From GCA-2733415 sp964276095 (GTDB lineage: Bacteria; Bacteroidota; Bacteroidia; Flavobacteriales; Flavobacteriaceae): a stretch of 64,000 bases of DNA. Under the pieces are notes generated by a model. The model worked only from the letters and a program-made list of their open reading frames with translations, searched no databases and was not told the DNA's origin. The position numbers and the translations under genes are program-made. Positions 44,373 to 52,812 of this stretch are shown here, one piece after another (position 1 is the first letter of the stretch; each line of letters starts with the position of its first letter). The stretch lies in assembly GCA_964276095.1 (NCBI GenBank), contig CAXYDR010000003.1:62001-126000 (forward strand), read 5' to 3'.

Positions 44373-44523
44373 AACAAAAAAAGAGTTTCACCCCAAGAAA
44401 ACTACACTTCATCCCAAAATCTAAGAAGTGTAAAGAAATAATACTAAATTGTTTATAAAAATACCCAAATTAGCACTATATTTAATACACAAGTATTATT
44501 TTAGCAATCAAATTCAGATAGTT

Positions 44524-46449
44524 ATGAAAAAATTTACATTATCATTAATAGCTTTATTAGGTTTTCAAGCCTTAGTACTAGCACAGGATTTATATGTTTC
44601 TCCTTCAAGTTACATGTTTGTACAAGATGAAGTTGTATTTGTAAACGATGATATTCGTTTAGACGCAGCTGATTCAAACATTTATCTAAGAGACGGAGCA
44701 CAATTAGTTCAAAACACCAATACTCTAAACTCTGATTTAGGTGAACTATCTGTTTATCAAGAGCAAAAAACAGGAGTATACGAGTACAACTATTGGTCTT
44801 CTCCAGTAGGAGTATCAGTAAATGGAATTACAAAAGCGAATGTTAACTTTGACGTATCCAACTTACACAAACCAACTGCACCAGCAACAAGTTCTGATAT
44901 AACTACTGCTACTTACGGAACTACTGGTTCTTTAGAAAGTACCGCAAGTTTAATAGCCCAATATTGGTTATGGCAAATGCAATCTGGTGGAGGTTACGCA
45001 CAATGGAATCAAGTTTCAGGTACAGGGAATGTCTCTTCTGCTTATGGTTTCACCATGAAAGGTAGCCCAACTGCAAATAATACAATTGACTTTAGAGGAA
45101 GACCAAACACAGGAGAATTAGATGTTAATTGCACATATACAGGTACTGATGCAGATCCAACTTCAGGTTTAAGTACTCAAGTAGAAACATTAACAGGGAA
45201 TCCGTATCCTTCTACAATGGATTTAAAAAAGTTTTTAATGAGACCTGAAAACAAAACTACATTTGATGGGAGTGTTTATTTTTGGCAACAAGCCGTGACT
45301 AACTCTCATTACTTACTAGCATATGATGGAGGTTATGCTATTTACAGTCCTGGAGCAGTAGTTCCAGATGCAGACTACAACAATCCTTTACATGCTAACT
45401 GGGCTGATGACGGTTCTTATGCTTTAGCCGCTTTTTCTACTTATGATGGTTCCGGAGGAATCGTTGCAGCAGGTTCAGCTAACGGAAATACTGCCTATGG
45501 TGCTGCAGAACATTTTAGAAGATATGCCGCTATCGGACAAGGTTTTATGGTTCGAAGTGCAGGAACAGGTAATGGACCTGGGAAAATAGACAACTCTATG
45601 CGTTTGTATGTAAAAGAAATACCAGGAGTTGATGTGGATATTTTTGCAAAAAACGCTAATACAGAAGTAACTAATACAAGTAGTCATGAAGTAATAGCAA
45701 TGTCGCACAATGGTATTGATTATCAAAATATCATCAACAACCCAGCTGTTACTCCTGAAATAAGAATTCACACTAAAATTAATAATACATATTACAGAGA
45801 AAATGTATTAGCATTTAGAGAAACAACTAACTTATCTTACAATAAATTTTGTGACGGAAAAAACCCTTTAGTATTAAGTTCAGATACATACTTTATAGCT
45901 GAAGATGAAAAATTAGTTATCAAATCAATTGAATATGATGTTGATACAAGATTACCTTTTGGTTTAAACGCTGATAATGAGACAAATACTTATAGCGTAA
46001 CTATCAACGCTTTAAATAATGTTTCAGACAGTGTTGAAGTATTTGTTTATGACAAACAAGAAGATACGCATACTGACATAAGAAATGGTGCTTTTGAAAT
46101 CACATTACCTCAAGGGGAATATGACAACAGATTTGAAATAGTATTCAAAGACGCTTCAAAAGAAGCTAATGAAGAACTTTTAATTACAGAAGCTGAAGTT
46201 ATTGGTTCATTTACTGTATTTCAAAACAACTCAAGTAATCAGTTAGTTATTAAAAACCCTAAATCTTACATCCTAAAGAATTTTACTATGTATGATGTAA
46301 CAGGTAAGTTAATATTCAACAAGCATAATTTAGGTAATGACACTGAGTATACGTTCCCTACTAACACACTTAGTTCTGGAGCTTATATTACAAAAGTAAT
46401 TACAGATCAAAATTTTGAAAGCATTAAAAAAGTTATTGTAAACAACTAG
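44524..46449 (+). CDS. Secreted protein with T9SS type A sorting domain
   Basis: This 641-residue protein uses the ATG at 44524, where a clear signal peptide begins (KKFTLSLIALLGFQALVLAQ); an upstream TTG at 44449 is less likely. The large middle part is beta-rich and unassigned. The C-terminal ~80 residues are a T9SS type A sorting domain: YILKNFTMYDVTGKLIFNK, then SSGAYITKVITD and IKKVIVNN. It is therefore exported across the outer membrane by the type IX system. A hairpin terminator follows. Confidence 0.85.
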   Translation: MKKFTLSLIALLGFQALVLAQDLYVSPSSYMFVQDEVVFVNDDIRLDAADSNIYLRDGAQLVQNTNTLNSDLGELSVYQEQKTGVYEYNYWSSPVGVSVNGITKANVNFDVSNLHKPTAPATSSDITTATYGTTGSLESTASLIAQYWLWQMQSGGGYAQWNQVSGTGNVSSAYGFTMKGSPTANNTIDFRGRPNTGELDVNCTYTGTDADPTSGLSTQVETLTGNPYPSTMDLKKFLMRPENKTTFDGSVYFWQQAVTNSHYLLAYDGGYAIYSPGAVVPDADYNNPLHANWADDGSYALAAFSTYDGSGGIVAAGSANGNTAYGAAEHFRRYAAIGQGFMVRSAGTGNGPGKIDNSMRLYVKEIPGVDVDIFAKNANTEVTNTSSHEVIAMSHNGIDYQNIINNPAVTPEIRIHTKINNTYYRENVLAFRETTNLSYNKFCDGKNPLVLSSDTYFIAEDEKLVIKSIEYDVDTRLPFGLNADNETNTYSVTINALNNVSDSVEVFVYDKQEDTHTDIRNGAFEITLPQGEYDNRFEIVFKDASKEANEELLITEAEVIGSFTVFQNNSSNQLVIKNPKSYILKNFTMYDVTGKLIFNKHNLGNDTEYTFPTNTLSSGAYITKVITDQNFESIKKVIVNN

Positions 46450-46470
46450 TATTACATTTTAATCTTATAA

Positions 46471-46498
46471 AAAAACCAAAGCAATGCTTTGGTTTTTT
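46471..46498 (+). terminator. Terminator of the T9SS cargo gene
   Basis: The arms AAAAACCAAAGC and GCTTTGGTTTTT pair perfectly around AAT, with a T-run. Confidence 0.85.
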
Positions 46499-46542
46499 TA
46501 TGCATAAATATTTCCCAATAAGCTCATAAATTCACTTCTGCT

Positions 46543-46573
46543 TTGTAAATTGCAACAACTAAATATACGTTTG
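46543..46573 (+). promoter_or_regulatory. Promoter of the DEAD-box-like gene, possibly leaderless
   Basis: TTG (46543-46545), 20 bp, then the exact -7 element TACGTTTG (46566-46573). The ATG follows only 6 nt later, so the transcript would be nearly leaderless. Confidence 0.5.
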
Positions 46574-46579
46574 TAAATC

Positions 46580-47191
46580 ATGTCTTTTAAAAAACTTAAT
46601 ACTCCATTAAAAGAATCCTTAGAACGCCTAGGATTTACTACTCCTACTCCATTTCAAGCAAGTATACTTCCCAAAGTAAAAGGGGGAGCTGATGTTTTTG
46701 GTATTGCGCCAAAAGGCTCTGGAAAAACAACAGCTATGATCATAAACACGATGCAAAAGCTGAAAAGTGAAGCTTTTGATGATTCCCCAAGAGCGTTGAT
46801 TTTTGTAAAAGACAAAAAAGCCGCACTAGATTTAGAAGCTGAATTTAAAACTTTCACAAGATACACTGATCTAAGAGTTTACACCGTTTACGATGAACAA
46901 GGTATTGATCACCAAAAAGATGACATCTATTATGGCGTTGACATTATTATTGCAACACCTAAAAGATTAAATAAACTGTATCATATTAATGGAGTTCATT
47001 TAGGCGAACTTCAATTATTAATTATAGAAGATGCTGAGTTTTTAATAACAAATAGTTTGCATGCAGATATCGCACGTTTAACTGAAAGTATCAGCAAATG
47101 TCAATATTTAGTTTTTTCAGATAAATACTACCCTAAATTTGATCGTTTACAAAATTCATTTATGTCAAATTCACAATTAATAGAACTTTAA
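46580..47191 (+). CDS. Single-domain, degenerate DEAD-box helicase-like protein
   Basis: This 203-residue protein corresponds only to RecA domain 1 of a DEAD-box RNA helicase. It has a Q-motif-like GFTTPTPFQ, Walker A APKGSGKTT and motif Ib-like TPKRL, but motif II is IEDAE rather than DEAD, motif III (SAT) is replaced by VFSDKYY, and the second RecA domain is absent. It cannot be a canonical helicase; an ATP-binding regulator or RNA-binding adaptor is more likely. The gldF gene starts 6 nt after its stop, so it is cotranscribed with the gliding transporter. Confidence 0.8.
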   Translation: MSFKKLNTPLKESLERLGFTTPTPFQASILPKVKGGADVFGIAPKGSGKTTAMIINTMQKLKSEAFDDSPRALIFVKDKKAALDLEAEFKTFTRYTDLRVYTVYDEQGIDHQKDDIYYGVDIIIATPKRLNKLYHINGVHLGELQLLIIEDAEFLITNSLHADIARLTESISKCQYLVFSDKYYPKFDRLQNSFMSNSQLIEL

Positions 47192-47197
47192 TAAGTT

Positions 47198-47908
47198 ATG
47201 TTCGCTATATTAAAAAAAGAAATTAATTCCTTTTTCTCTACCGCAATTGGGTACTTAGTTATTGGAATATTTTTAATTACTAACGGATTATTTATTTGGG
47301 TTTTCAAAGGTGAATTTAACATCTTAGATTACGGTTTTGCCGACTTATCAGGCTATTACTTTATTGCTCCATGGATATTTATTTTTCTTATCCCAGCAAT
47401 TACAATGAAGAGCTTTTCTGAAGAAAAAAAGCAAGGAACTTTAGAAATCCTCCTTACTACTCCAATACACAATTGGCAGTTAGTTCTTGGGAAATTCTTA
47501 GGTGCATTCACGTTGATTATTTTAGCTTTACTACCTACAATTTTATACATTTATACCGTATATCAATTAGGTAATCCGGTTGGGAATATTGACCTCGGAA
47601 GTGCATTTGGTGCTTATACTGGATTATTAGGAATCGCAATGATCTATTGTGCTGTTGGAATATTCACTTCTTCTATTAGCAACAACCAAATTGTCGCTTT
47701 TATACTAGCTGTTTTTCTATGTTTCACACTCTATTATGGTTTTGAAGGGCTTTCAGAAATTACAGGTACATCAATTGAAAATATCGGAATAAAAGCACAC
47801 TTTAATAATATCAGTAAAGGAATTATTGACACTAGAGATATTATTTATTTTTTCAGTGTTTCTAGTCTATTTTTATTTTTTACAAGCTTAACATTAACAA
47901 AGAAATAA
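47198..47908 (+). CDS. gldF: Gliding-motility ABC transporter permease GldF
   Basis: This 236-residue ABC-2 permease has six membrane segments (FSTAIGYLVIGIFLITNGL at the first, and FSEEKKQGTLEILLTTPI in the conserved cytoplasmic loop). GldF, GldG and the ATPase GldA form an ABC transporter needed for gliding in Flavobacterium johnsoniae. GldA is not in this window. The gene is followed by an inserted gene and gldG. Confidence 0.92.
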   Translation: MFAILKKEINSFFSTAIGYLVIGIFLITNGLFIWVFKGEFNILDYGFADLSGYYFIAPWIFIFLIPAITMKSFSEEKKQGTLEILLTTPIHNWQLVLGKFLGAFTLIILALLPTILYIYTVYQLGNPVGNIDLGSAFGAYTGLLGIAMIYCAVGIFTSSISNNQIVAFILAVFLCFTLYYGFEGLSEITGTSIENIGIKAHFNNISKGIIDTRDIIYFFSVSSLFLFFTSLTLTKK

Positions 47909-48459
47909 TGGTGATTTTTACTCCTATATTAATTATTTCATGCATCATAATTGCTGTATTACTATATATATTCATCAATACAATAGATGATTCAAAAAAA
48001 TGGTTAAATATTATATTAGCCCTTCTAATTACACCTTTGCTATACTTTTATATATGGTATCCAATTTCTACAATTTTCCTGCCATATCATCATCACAAAC
48101 AATTTAATAGTACTGAATGGAATGAAAAACCAGGATTGCGTTATGAAATGATTGACAACATGATTGAAACTGATTTTTTAATTGGACAATCAAAAGAGGA
48201 TATAGTAAAACTACTTGGAAAAACACAATGGCTTAGTTGGAATGATGCAACTAAAGATTTCGATCCTAATGCATGGAACTACGGATTAGGATTAATACCA
48301 GGTGCATTTGAAGACATAAAAGAAGATGTAGAAATTACATTCAAAAAAAACAAAGTAACTTTTGTAAGACTATCACAAGCTGATTATACTTTTGAAATTA
48401 AAGAAGAGGTAAGCAATAAAAAATTAGATTCTATTAACGCTAGATTTAAAACCAAATAA
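47908..48459 (+). CDS. Membrane-anchored BamE/SmpA-like protein between gldF and gldG
   Basis: This 183-residue protein has two N-terminal membrane helices (about 5-24 and 33-52) and a periplasmic domain (about 75-170) with a BamE/OmlA-like pattern: an IGQSKEDIVKLLGKTQW helix-turn region, then WNYGLGLIPG and paired strands DVEITFKKNKVTFVRL. The start overlaps the gldF stop by 1 nt and gldG begins right after its stop. Such an insertion between gldF and gldG is unusual. The domain match is by pattern and modest. Confidence 0.6.
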   Translation: MVIFTPILIISCIIIAVLLYIFINTIDDSKKWLNIILALLITPLLYFYIWYPISTIFLPYHHHKQFNSTEWNEKPGLRYEMIDNMIETDFLIGQSKEDIVKLLGKTQWLSWNDATKDFDPNAWNYGLGLIPGAFEDIKEDVEITFKKNKVTFVRLSQADYTFEIKEEVSNKKLDSINARFKTK

Positions 48460-50130
48460 ATGGGATTTAAAAATACTATTATAAAAGTACTGATTGCGTT
48501 AGCTGCCACTATTGCTATAAATTATATTTCTAGCACAACATACTCTCGACTAGATATTACAAAAGACAAACGATACACACTTTCTGAAGCTACAAAAAAC
48601 ACTATTACCATTACTGAAGAACCAATATATATTGATGTTTTTTTAACAGGTGAAATGCCTTCCGAATTTAAGCGTCTTCAAACTGAAGTAAAAACATTGC
48701 TTGAAGAGTTTTCAGAAATTAATGACAATTTAATTGTTACTTATGTAAACCCAAAAGAAGAAAACCCTGATACTACTGAGCTTACTCGTGTAATGGAAGA
48801 GTATGGAGTACCTGCTATACAAGTTGATGTTAAGGAAAACGGCAAAACATCACAAGAGGTGATTTTTCCTTGGGCGGTCATCAATCACAATAAAAAAGTT
48901 GAAAAGGTTTCTCTTATAAAAACAAATTCAAACAACCCAATAGATAGAATTAATAATTCTGTACAAAGTTTGGAATATGCTTTTGCTAGCGCTATTAAAA
49001 AAGTAACTGGTAAAAAAGAAAAGAAAATAGGACTCTTATTAGGTAATGGTGAACTGGAAAGCAAATATGTTTATGACTTCCTCAGCTCACTAGAAAGTAG
49101 CTATCATATCATTCCTTTTGATTTAGATTCGGTAAACACTAAACCCGTACAAACATTAAAAAACCTAGAGCAACTCGATTTAATAATCGCAGCAAAACCT
49201 CAAAAAGCTTTTTCTGACAAACAAAAATACGCCCTAGATCAATACACTATTAATGGTGGGAAATCATTATGGTTAATTGATAAGGTACATGCGGAGTTAG
49301 ACAGTATCTCACAACGTGGAGAAACACTAGCTTTAGGTAAAGACTTAAAACTTACAGATTTATTTTTTCAATATGGTTTTAGAGTAAACCCTGTATTAGT
49401 AAAAGATGCCTATTCAGCCAATATCCGAACACTTGACAATAACAATCAACCAAGTCAAGCTCCTTGGCTTTATAATCCAGTTGTAATATCTAAAATTAAA
49501 CATCCAATTGTAAACAACATCAATCCAATTCGTTTTGAATTTGCCAATACTATAGATCTACTAAAGCAAGGTATTAATATCAAAAAAACACCTTTATTAC
49601 AATCTTCTGAATATTCTGCAACTGTAGGAATGCCTAAAATAATTAGCGCAAATGAGATTAAGTTATTTCAACAAGAAGATATTGTAAAAACATTAACAAA
49701 AAAGAACTTAACGCTTGCTGCTTTATTGGAAGGTAGTTTTACTTCAGCTTATAAACACCGAGTAAAACCTTTTGAATACGATAATCATAAAGACGAAAAT
49801 AATACCTCAAAAATGATCGTTATTGCTGATGGTGATATTATCAAAAATCAGCTTTCAAAAGGAAAACCATTGCCTTTAGGATTTGATAGAAACAATCCTA
49901 CTCAAAAATTTGGAAATAAAGAGTTTTTATTAAATGCAGTAGATTATCTATTAGACGATACTGGCTTAATGGATGTAAGAAATAAAGAAGTTAAAATCCC
50001 GTTTTTAGACGTAGAACGTATTGCCGACGAAAAACAAAAATGGCAATTAATCAATATCCTATTCCCATTATTACTTTTAGGTATGTTCGGATTTTTATTT
50101 AACTATTTCAGAAAGCGTAAATACAGCTAG
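48460..50130 (+). CDS. gldG: Gliding-motility protein GldG
   Basis: This 556-residue partner of GldF has an N-terminal anchor (about 10-27), a large periplasmic domain of the ABC-type uncharacterised GldG family (for example RYTLSEATKNTI near the start, and AAKPQKAFSDKQKYALDQY), and a C-terminal membrane helix (about 528-550; INILFPLLLLGMFGFLF). The predicted topology is a two-pass protein with a large exported domain. It is the last gene of the unit. Confidence 0.93.
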   Translation: MGFKNTIIKVLIALAATIAINYISSTTYSRLDITKDKRYTLSEATKNTITITEEPIYIDVFLTGEMPSEFKRLQTEVKTLLEEFSEINDNLIVTYVNPKEENPDTTELTRVMEEYGVPAIQVDVKENGKTSQEVIFPWAVINHNKKVEKVSLIKTNSNNPIDRINNSVQSLEYAFASAIKKVTGKKEKKIGLLLGNGELESKYVYDFLSSLESSYHIIPFDLDSVNTKPVQTLKNLEQLDLIIAAKPQKAFSDKQKYALDQYTINGGKSLWLIDKVHAELDSISQRGETLALGKDLKLTDLFFQYGFRVNPVLVKDAYSANIRTLDNNNQPSQAPWLYNPVVISKIKHPIVNNINPIRFEFANTIDLLKQGINIKKTPLLQSSEYSATVGMPKIISANEIKLFQQEDIVKTLTKKNLTLAALLEGSFTSAYKHRVKPFEYDNHKDENNTSKMIVIADGDIIKNQLSKGKPLPLGFDRNNPTQKFGNKEFLLNAVDYLLDDTGLMDVRNKEVKIPFLDVERIADEKQKWQLINILFPLLLLGMFGFLFNYFRKRKYS

Positions 50131-50191
50131 TTTTGTTGAAAAACTACTAATCTTGTTAATAACATTCTTTCTTATTTCCAAGTAATTAGAA

Positions 50192-50199
50192 TATATTTG
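50192..50199 (+). promoter_or_regulatory. dnaN promoter -7 element
   Basis: TATATTTG is an exact TAnnTTTG match, 24 nt before the dnaN ATG. Confidence 0.5.
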
Positions 50200-50223
50200 T
50201 AACTCGTATAAAAAATAAAACAA

Positions 50224-51342
50224 ATGAAATTTATAGTTTCAAGTTCATATTTATTGAAACAACTTCAAATCCTTGGAGGAGTAATTAACAACAACAATAC
50301 TTTACCAATTTTAGACAACTTTTTGTTTGAATTAAAGCAAACAACATTAGTCGTTTCTGCAAGTGATTTAGAAACAACTATGTCGTCTACTTTAGAGGTC
50401 GAATCAGAATCTAATGGTAGTGTTGCTATTCCTGCAAGATTATTATTAGATACTTTAAAAACTTTTCCTGAACAACCTTTGACATTTATTATAGAAGATA
50501 ATAATACTGTTGAAATTAGCTCTAACCACGGTAAATATGCATTAGCATATGCAAATGGAGAAGAATTTCCTAAATCTGTTTCATTAGAAAACCCAAGTAA
50601 GACTTTATTTTCAGGTGATGTTTTAGCAACTGCTATTAGCAAGACTATTTTTGCAGCTGGAAATGACGATTTAAGACCAGTAATGAGTGGTGTATTCTTT
50701 CAGTTTTCTACTGAAAGCTTAACATTTGTAGCAACTGATGCTCACAAATTAGTAAAATACCAACGTACTGATATTTCAGCTTCTGAAAATGCAGAATTTA
50801 TCATGCCTAAAAAGCCTTTAAATTTATTAAAAGGAATTTTATCCGGTAATGATACTGAAGTTACTATGGAATACAACGAATCTAACGCTAGATTCACTTT
50901 TGATAATATCGATTTAATTTGTAGATTAATTGACGGTAAATACCCTAATTACGAAGCAGTAATACCAAAGGAAAACCCAAACCAGTTAACTATTGCTAGA
51001 AATCAATTTTTAAACTCTGTAAAACGAGTTTCTATATTCTCAAACAAAACAACGCATCAAATTAGATTAAAGATAGCTGGAGCGGAATTAAACATTTCTG
51101 CTGAAGATATTGACTACTCTAATAAAGCTGAAGAGCGTTTAACTTGTGATTATCAAGGAGACGATTTACAAATAGGATTTAACTCTCGTTTTTTAACTGA
51201 GATGCTAAACAATTTAACTTCTGATGATGTTTCTTTAGAAATGTCATTACCAAACAGAGCAGGAATCTTAACCCCTATTGACGGGTTAGATGAAGGTGAG
51301 CAAATTACCATGCTTGTAATGCCTGTTATGTTAAATAACTAA
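50224..51342 (+). CDS. dnaN: DNA polymerase III sliding clamp (beta)
   Basis: This 372-residue ring-forming processivity clamp has three similar domains. The N-terminal KFIVSSSYLLKQLQILGG, the middle FAAGNDDLRPVMSGVFFQF and the C-terminal MLVMPVMLNN (the peptide-pocket edge) are typical of Bacteroidota DnaN. It is a separate unit flanked by gldG and a terminator at 51367. Confidence 0.96.
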   Translation: MKFIVSSSYLLKQLQILGGVINNNNTLPILDNFLFELKQTTLVVSASDLETTMSSTLEVESESNGSVAIPARLLLDTLKTFPEQPLTFIIEDNNTVEISSNHGKYALAYANGEEFPKSVSLENPSKTLFSGDVLATAISKTIFAAGNDDLRPVMSGVFFQFSTESLTFVATDAHKLVKYQRTDISASENAEFIMPKKPLNLLKGILSGNDTEVTMEYNESNARFTFDNIDLICRLIDGKYPNYEAVIPKENPNQLTIARNQFLNSVKRVSIFSNKTTHQIRLKIAGAELNISAEDIDYSNKAEERLTCDYQGDDLQIGFNSRFLTEMLNNLTSDDVSLEMSLPNRAGILTPIDGLDEGEQITMLVMPVMLNN

Positions 51343-51366
51343 AAAACATTACCAACCAAAACTAAA

Positions 51367-51399
51367 AAAAACGCTAACAATAATTGTTAGCGTTTTTTT
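51367..51399. terminator. Bidirectional terminator between dnaN and the CvfB-like gene
   Basis: The arms AACGCTAACAA and TTGTTAGCGTT pair over 11 bp around TAA and are flanked by A-run and T-run, so it works on both strands. Confidence 0.9.
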
Positions 51400-51417
51400 T
51401 ATATAATTATTTTAATA

Positions 51418-52260
51418 TTATTCGAAATCACCACCTACTAAATAAATACCGTCTTCTTTAATTTCAATTTGTTTTTCTTTATACAAAGAACCTATAGCCT
51501 TCTTAAAGTTCTTTTTACTCATCTGAACAAGCTGCTTAATTACTTCTGGATTTGATTTATCATTCAAACCTAAAAAGCCATCATTGTCTTTTAATTCTTT
51601 CAGTATATATGCTGCGTTTGGCTCAATGCTTTTAAATCCGATTTTCTGGAAAGAAACATCAATTTTATTTCCAGGTCTAATTTTCTTAATATATCCTGTC
51701 ATAATATCACCAACACGAATATCTTGAAAAACCTGATCATCGTACACTAAACCTTTATGCATTTGGTTAATGATTACATTAACACCAATATCAGTCATGT
51801 GTGACACTATAATATCAACCTCATCAAACTCCTCAACTGTTAGAGTTTCGTTAGATAAGTACTTGTTTATTTTACTCGTTCCAACAAGTCTATCTGTTTT
51901 ATCATCTAAAAACATATATACTAGATAGCTTTTTCCTTCTTGCATAGGACGAGCCTGCTCGTTAAAAGGGACAAATAAATCTTTTTCAATACCTAAATCT
52001 AAAAAAGCACCATGTCTGGTTACTTGATTTACTTTTAGCCAACCATATTCCTCTAATTGAATATATGGCATTTCAGATGTAGCAATTAAACGTTCTTCAT
52101 TATCTAAATAGACAAACACATCTAACATATCCCCTATTTCAAATGATTCAGGAATTTGTTTCCCTGGTAAAAGCACATCATTTCCTTCTTCATCTAACAA
52201 GAATAATCCCGGAGGTGTATCTCTATCTATTTCAAGCCTATTTACTCTACCTAATTCCAT
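51418..52260 (-). CDS. CvfB-like S1 RNA-binding protein
   Basis: This 280-residue protein is of the CvfB/YitL type with tandem S1-like OB domains and a C-terminal winged-helix. The first domain starts MELGRVNRLEIDRDTPPGLF; the second holds KVNQVTRHGAFLDLGIEKDLFVP, a typical S1 element; the third has GDIMTGYIKKIRPGNKIDVSF. CvfB proteins influence virulence and RNA metabolism in Firmicutes; the role here is unknown. A -7 element lies at 52280. Confidence 0.88.
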   Translation of the reverse strand: MELGRVNRLEIDRDTPPGLFLLDEEGNDVLLPGKQIPESFEIGDMLDVFVYLDNEERLIATSEMPYIQLEEYGWLKVNQVTRHGAFLDLGIEKDLFVPFNEQARPMQEGKSYLVYMFLDDKTDRLVGTSKINKYLSNETLTVEEFDEVDIIVSHMTDIGVNVIINQMHKGLVYDDQVFQDIRVGDIMTGYIKKIRPGNKIDVSFQKIGFKSIEPNAAYILKELKDNDGFLGLNDKSNPEVIKQLVQMSKKNFKKAIGSLYKEKQIEIKEDGIYLVGGDFE

Positions 52261-52279
52261 AATTGTAATTTATTGGGTA

Positions 52280-52287
52280 CAAAAATA
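52280..52287 (-). promoter_or_regulatory. CvfB-like gene -7 element
   Basis: The minus strand reads TATTTTTG, an exact TAnnTTTG match 19 bp upstream of the start codon. Confidence 0.45.
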
Positions 52288-52318
52288 CTATTTTTTGTGT
52301 TTGTAATTCCTAATTAAC

Positions 52319-52338
52319 TTGCTTTAAATTTAAAGCAA
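52319..52338. promoter_or_regulatory. 20-bp perfect palindrome
   Basis: TTGCTTTAAATTTAAAGCAA is self-complementary over all 20 bp. It sits 58 bp upstream of the CvfB-like gene start, next to the DUF2853 terminator. It could be an operator or part of the transcription stop region. Confidence 0.5.
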
Positions 52339-52340
52339 AA

Positions 52341-52366
52341 AAAAGCGCTCACAATGTGAACGCTTT
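52341..52366 (-). terminator. DUF2853 terminator
   Basis: On the minus strand the hairpin AAAAGCGT-TCACA/TGTGA-GCGCTTTT, with one bulge, is followed by a T-run. Confidence 0.7.
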
Positions 52367-52385
52367 TATATCTATTAAAAAGAGT

Positions 52386-52730
52386 TTATTTATTATAAAC
52401 TGACTCTTTTTTAAAGTTTACTGCTAATAAATAATATACAACAGCTCTGTATTTACTTCTGTTTGATCTACCATATTTCTCCATTACAGCATCTATCCCT
52501 TTATCTAAAGCCGTACCATCTGATAACCCTAATTTTTTAATTAAGAAGTTGTTTTTTACAGTTGCTAATTCTTTATCGTCAGTACCAGAAACTGTAGAAG
52601 CATCTTTATTATAAATAGAAGGACCACAACCTATTACTACTTTAGTTAATAAATCCATATCTGGAGTTACTCCACATTTATCTTTTAAATCAGCTGCGTA
52701 CTTTTGAATTAATTCGTCTCTTTTACTCAT
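52386..52730 (-). CDS. DUF2853 family protein
   Basis: This 114-residue helical protein matches DUF2853 in its start (MSKRDELIQKYAADLKDKCG) and in the blocks LLTKVVIGCGPSIYNKDAS and YGRSNRSKYRAVVYYLLA. The family is common in Bacteroidota and structurally characterised, but has no known function. It has its own promoter element (52761) and terminator (52341). Confidence 0.9.
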   Translation of the reverse strand: MSKRDELIQKYAADLKDKCGVTPDMDLLTKVVIGCGPSIYNKDASTVSGTDDKELATVKNNFLIKKLGLSDGTALDKGIDAVMEKYGRSNRSKYRAVVYYLLAVNFKKESVYNK

Positions 52731-52760
52731 AATATTAGTTTGTTATTTAAATGTTCTTCT

Positions 52761-52768
52761 CAAATATA
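52761..52768 (-). promoter_or_regulatory. DUF2853 -7 element
   Basis: The minus strand reads TATATTTG, an exact -7 match, 30 bp upstream of the DUF2853 start codon. Confidence 0.45.
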
Positions 52769-52812
52769 AGGATTTTACTTTAATATTTAAAAAAAATATC
52801 TAGAGAACACCA

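Noticed and set aside
44449..44523. TTG start that would lengthen the T9SS cargo protein
   Set aside because: The ATG at 44524 starts directly with a proper signal peptide; the extension would bury it.
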